A stretch of DNA of 18,543 nt from an uncultured Clostridia bacterium (GTDB lineage: Bacteria; Bacillota; Clostridia; Christensenellales; DUVY01), in the NCBI GenBank assembly GCA_937895465.1, contig CALAYY010000172.1, positions 1-18,543 on the forward strand, in the 5' to 3' direction. This document shows, piece after piece, positions 15,449-18,543 of this stretch. The notes beneath the pieces were generated by a model, which saw only the letters and a program-made list of their open reading frames with translations, had not been told where the DNA came from and ran no database searches. Position 1 is the first letter of the stretch, and each line of letters opens with the position of its first letter. The position numbers and the translations under genes are program-made.

Positions 15449-16672
15449 TTATTCTCCAATTACAAAATTACCGTTTTTGAAAAACTTGATTTCGCTTCCG
15501 TCTTTTTTTATGCCGGTTATTTCTAAATCAAGCGTTCCTACCATAAAATCAACATGCTCCAATGAATCATTAAGTCCTGCTTTATTTAAGTCTTGCCTGT
15601 TGAGATTCTCGGCATCTTTTAGACATGGGTAGGCTTTTCCTATGGCAAAATGACAGCTAGCGTTTTCATCAAATAATGTGTTAAAGAAAATTGTATTCAT
15701 TTTTTGAATAGGCGAATCAAAAGGCACAAGTGCAATTTCACCCAAATACTTTGAACCTTCGTCTGTCTCTATTATATTTTTCAAAATATCCTGACCTATT
15801 CTTGCTTTATAGTCCACTATTTTTCCCTTATCAAATGTAAGATAAAAGTCTTCTATTTTGGCACCGTTATGTATAAGCGGCATAGATGCGACAAGAGTGC
15901 CTTTTGCGCTGAATTTGTAAGGCGCTGAAAACACTTCTTCTGTCGGCATATTAGCAGTAAAGAGTCTGCCCTTGGACAATTCCTGTCCGCCCAAAAAGAT
16001 ATAATTTTCAGGCAGTTCAATATAAAAATCCGTTCCCAAAGAGTTTTTATATTTCAACGCCTTAAAATCAGCGTTATTTAGGTATTCTACACGTTCTTTT
16101 AATAACTGCTGATGCTCTTGCCATGCCTTCTCAGGATTAGGCGTATCAAGCCGCATAGCTTTGGCTATAAGTTCAAATAGCTTTTCATAAGCCTTGTCAT
16201 CATTGGGAAATACTTTTTCTGCCCATTCTATACTCGGATATGCTATTATTGACCAGCGTATGTCGCTGTTCATTGTTGCTTCATAAAATTTCTTAAGCTT
16301 GGTGCGATTAGCTTTGGAATAAGCCGCCATCTTATCCGGATTAATTCCCATAAAAGCTTCAGGGTCATTAGAAACCACAGAAATGTATGCAGCGTCTTTT
16401 TCAACCGCATATTCTCTGGATTTTATCAGCCAATCAGGAATATCAATAAGGCTTTCGATGCTTTCATTAAGATATCTAAGCCGCATTATTTTTTCTGAAC
16501 CAAATAATGCCGTAACCTTTTTGGCACCTGCTTGATAAGCCGCTTCTATAAGACAAGTTACAAACTCATGGCAGCAAGCATCGGCACCAATAACAACCTC
16601 ATCATTTCTTTTGATATTTGCACCGACTTTTACGGTAAGCTCCGCATATTTTTTTAATATTTCTTTATTCAT
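15449..16672 (-). CDS. M29 family metallo-aminopeptidase
   Basis: Thermophilic-type (AmpS/AmpT/PepS) aminopeptidases are cytoplasmic dimetal enzymes that remove N-terminal residues. The 407-residue protein is full length for the family. It carries the ligand motifs NMPTEEVFSAP (Glu245/246), YLGEIALVPFDSPI (Glu312), SCHFAIGKAYP (His341) and EHVDFMVG (His373, Asp375). The start is ATG 16672 behind AGAGG. It lies 41 bases after the exonuclease gene and before the rimP promoter. No clear terminator follows; the gap to rimP is short and filled by the promoter. This gene is not a usual member of the ispG-polC-rimP cluster, so it looks inserted. Specificity cannot be read from the sequence. Confidence 0.93.
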   Translation of the reverse strand: MNKEILKKYAELTVKVGANIKRNDEVVIGADACCHEFVTCLIEAAYQAGAKKVTALFGSEKIMRLRYLNESIESLIDIPDWLIKSREYAVEKDAAYISVVSNDPEAFMGINPDKMAAYSKANRTKLKKFYEATMNSDIRWSIIAYPSIEWAEKVFPNDDKAYEKLFELIAKAMRLDTPNPEKAWQEHQQLLKERVEYLNNADFKALKYKNSLGTDFYIELPENYIFLGGQELSKGRLFTANMPTEEVFSAPYKFSAKGTLVASMPLIHNGAKIEDFYLTFDKGKIVDYKARIGQDILKNIIETDEGSKYLGEIALVPFDSPIQKMNTIFFNTLFDENASCHFAIGKAYPCLKDAENLNRQDLNKAGLNDSLEHVDFMVGTLDLEITGIKKDGSEIKFFKNGNFVIGE

Positions 16673-16713
16673 ATTTTTACCTCTATATGCTGATTTTTTT
16701 ATCTATATTTCTT

Positions 16714-18249
16714 TTAATTAGACAGCTTGGATAATTCCAAAAAAACCTTGGCTGTTGTCAGGGCATCAAACTGCGCCCTATGCGCCATTATATTGACGAT
16801 ATTAAAATATTGCGCTACAGTCGTCAATTTGAAGTTGCTTATAAGACCTTTTAGCTTTTGTCTTGCAATAATAAGTGTATCTTCAACCTTATATTCATCA
16901 TAATAATAATGTGTTATATCGGAATATCGGCTTATAAAAGGAAGGTCAAAATCCAAGATGTTATGTCCTACCAAAATTGCACCGTCGCAAAATTTATAAA
17001 AATCTCCTGCAATTTGTTCAAAAATTGGGCTTTGAGAAACCATTTCATCAGTAATGCCTGTAAGTTTTGAAGTATCAGGCGGTATCGGCATCTTGGGGTT
17101 AATAAGCGTTGAAAAAAGCTGGCATATCTTGCCGTCTTTAATTTTGACTGCGGCAATTTCAGTTATTCTGTCATTATCACTTATACCTGTTGTTTCCAAG
17201 TCAAATACCACATAAGTGTTTTTCTTGATTTCGTCAGGAACTGTATCAGCAATCAAAAAGTTAGCTTGCTCAGTAATGACAATATCCTCAGGAAAAATAA
17301 CCGTGTAATTTTCGGGAACAGTGTTACGATGCTTATATTCTACAAGGTCTTTTGGAATTTCACAATAGCTTATAGAACGGACAATAATATTAAGTGAGTA
17401 CTTACCCTGTTCTACCTTGCCCTTTATAATAATTTCTGAACCGTCCGCAAGATTGTCAGCTTTTTGAACTGATGAGCTGTGAGCAAAGAAAACACATTCT
17501 ACTTCCGCGGTAAAATCTTGCAATACAAACTTATAATAAACCTTTTCTTTATCACTTTCTGGATTCTTTTTGGATTTGTATGTTGAACGCTTGAGATTTT
17601 TAATAATACCGCATATTACAGCTTCCTGCTCGCAATACATATTAAGGTCTTTTATATAAGCCGCCGGCTCATTAATCACTTTTCCAATAAAATGATTGAC
17701 GCTTATAGGATATATAAGGCGGTTATTGGTGTATGTAACAGCTTTTATTGGCTCAGGCTTTAAAATATCAAGAATATCTTCTTTAGCCTCTTTTTTGATT
17801 AGCTCAGTTTCAAAATCGGCGCAATATGTATCTGACATCTTATCAGAAATCATCTTGTCAAGCTCTTTGGAAATTGCATAATCGTAATACAATTCATCAA
17901 TGCTGATTATGATTTTGGTAACTTTATTTTGAATTATTTTTATGTTTTTTCTAGAAAAATTATTTAGATTAAGCTCTGCTTTTATTAATGACTGTAAAGA
18001 CAAAATCAAATGCTCTTCTATAACATCAACCTTAAAAAAGTCGCAATGTGTTTCTATGCCCGTAAGCTGCTTGCATATTTTCTTTATCTCTGCAAAGGAT
18101 TTTTTTTGGCTGTCCAAAAAAGGCTCCTCATTAGGATATAAAAATTCTATCTTACAATAATCCTCTGCAGTAAAATATGTAACCTTATTGAGCCTTAAAT
18201 ATTTATATTTAGGATTGATTTTAATGATTTCTTCTATTAGTTTTTCCAA
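16714..18249 (-). CDS. PolC-like protein with DEDDh exonuclease but no polymerase
   Basis: Residues 1-200 resemble the N-terminal region of Gram-positive PolC, about 207-292 look like its OB fold (VYYKFVLQDFTAEVECVFF), and about 344-508 are a complete DnaQ-type exonuclease with Asp350/Glu352 (VFDLETTG), Asp435 (HNILDFD) and His490/Asp495 (HRAQFDA). In PolC the exonuclease is inserted in a PHP domain and followed by the polymerase. Here a linker of some 45 residues replaces the first PHP half, and the protein stops 12 residues after the last catalytic motif. The total is 511 residues against about 1,400 for PolC. The start is TTG 18249 behind a GGGG site. It sits right after ispG, the usual place of polC. 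The activity is probably 3'-5' exonuclease on DNA or RNA; its role is unknown. Confidence 0.85.
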   Translation of the reverse strand: MEKLIEEIIKINPKYKYLRLNKVTYFTAEDYCKIEFLYPNEEPFLDSQKKSFAEIKKICKQLTGIETHCDFFKVDVIEEHLILSLQSLIKAELNLNNFSRKNIKIIQNKVTKIIISIDELYYDYAISKELDKMISDKMSDTYCADFETELIKKEAKEDILDILKPEPIKAVTYTNNRLIYPISVNHFIGKVINEPAAYIKDLNMYCEQEAVICGIIKNLKRSTYKSKKNPESDKEKVYYKFVLQDFTAEVECVFFAHSSSVQKADNLADGSEIIIKGKVEQGKYSLNIIVRSISYCEIPKDLVEYKHRNTVPENYTVIFPEDIVITEQANFLIADTVPDEIKKNTYVVFDLETTGISDNDRITEIAAVKIKDGKICQLFSTLINPKMPIPPDTSKLTGITDEMVSQSPIFEQIAGDFYKFCDGAILVGHNILDFDLPFISRYSDITHYYYDEYKVEDTLIIARQKLKGLISNFKLTTVAQYFNIVNIMAHRAQFDALTTAKVFLELSKLSN

Positions 18250-18280
18250 AGTATATCCCCAAAATTAAAAAGACATTAGG

Positions 18281-18543
18281 TTATTTTTCTTTGACAAATT
18301 CCTCAACCATTCTGACAAGTTCGTCCAAAAGTTCACTTTCCTTAACTGTCTTTACAAGTTGACCTTTTTCAAATATTATACCCTTGCCGTCTCCGCCTGT
18401 TATACCAAAATCCGCACCTTTTGCCTCTCCTGGACCGTTAACCGGACATCCCATTATGGCAACTTTTACAGGCTTTTTTATATGCTCAAGCTTTTTTTGA
18501 GCCAAAGTAGCCAGATTAAACAAATCCACCTTGCACCGTCCGC
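18281..18543 (-). CDS. ispG: 4-hydroxy-3-methylbut-2-enyl diphosphate synthase, C-terminal part
   Basis: IspG (GcpE) is the [4Fe-4S] enzyme that converts MEcPP to HMBPP in the MEP isoprenoid pathway. Only the last 87 codons are in the window; the rest lies beyond the right edge. Visible are the end of the first cluster motif (CGR-like, here GRCKVDLF) and the second cluster motif, MGCPVNGPGEA, with the remaining Cys ligand, followed by ITGG and a C-terminal helix. The frame runs open to the edge; the internal GTG at 18529 is not the start. It is 31 bases ahead of the polC-like gene, as in many Firmicutes where ispG and polC are adjacent. Confidence 0.95.
   Translation of the reverse strand, partial: GRCKVDLFNLATLAQKKLEHIKKPVKVAIMGCPVNGPGEAKGADFGITGGDGKGIIFEKGQLVKTVKESELLDELVRMVEEFVKEK

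Overview
The window is one block of about 18.5 kb of AT-rich DNA, roughly one third GC by eye, with every supported gene on the minus strand. It therefore reads from high to low coordinates. The gene order (ispG, a polC-like gene, rimP-nusA-rnpM-ylxQ-infB-rbfA, a DHH phosphoesterase, truB, ribF, then an M24 peptidase, efp and spoIIIAA-AG) is characteristic of endospore-forming Firmicutes. The sequence suggests a low-GC, spore-forming member of the Clostridia, possibly an uncultured one. I cannot name a genus from sequence alone.

Right part (18543-15449): the 3' end of ispG (isoprenoid synthesis) is followed by a gene in the place normally held by polC. It encodes only the PolC-type N-terminal and OB-fold regions plus a complete DEDDh exonuclease, with no PHP or polymerase domain. 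An M29 metallo-aminopeptidase follows.

Central part (15417-6466): a well-formed sigma-A promoter and a short leader with a perfect 9-bp hairpin precede rimP. The tightly packed genes that follow (rimP, nusA, rnpM/ylxR, ylxQ, infB, rbfA, nrnA-like, truB, ribF, nfo-like) overlap or lie a few bases apart and look like one operon. They cover 30S maturation, transcription elongation and antitermination, translation initiation, RNA turnover, tRNA modification, flavin cofactor synthesis and a DNA-repair-type TIM barrel.

Left part (6469-77): a second promoter-like sequence overlaps the end of the nfo-like gene and precedes an Xaa-Pro peptidase and efp, which end at a strong intrinsic terminator. The spoIIIA operon follows (AA, AB, AC, AD, AE, AF, AG). 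It encodes the mother-cell half of the A-Q channel used during engulfment. The expected last gene, spoIIIAH, is absent. In its place the window opens with a 28-bp perfect inverted repeat whose inner arm contains the stop codon of spoIIIAG. A good Shine-Dalgarno sequence in the loop has no usable reading frame behind it, so this edge is either a fold-back assembly artefact or a real rearrangement.

Most of the window is conserved housekeeping and sporulation DNA. The observations most worth checking are the polymerase-less protein in the polC position, the inverted repeat at the left edge, the rimP leader hairpin, the long cytoplasmic extension of SpoIIIAG and the 33-bp tandem repeat inside infB. 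I found no CRISPR array, transposon, rRNA, tRNA or defence system, and no stretch above 300 bases lacks a gene.
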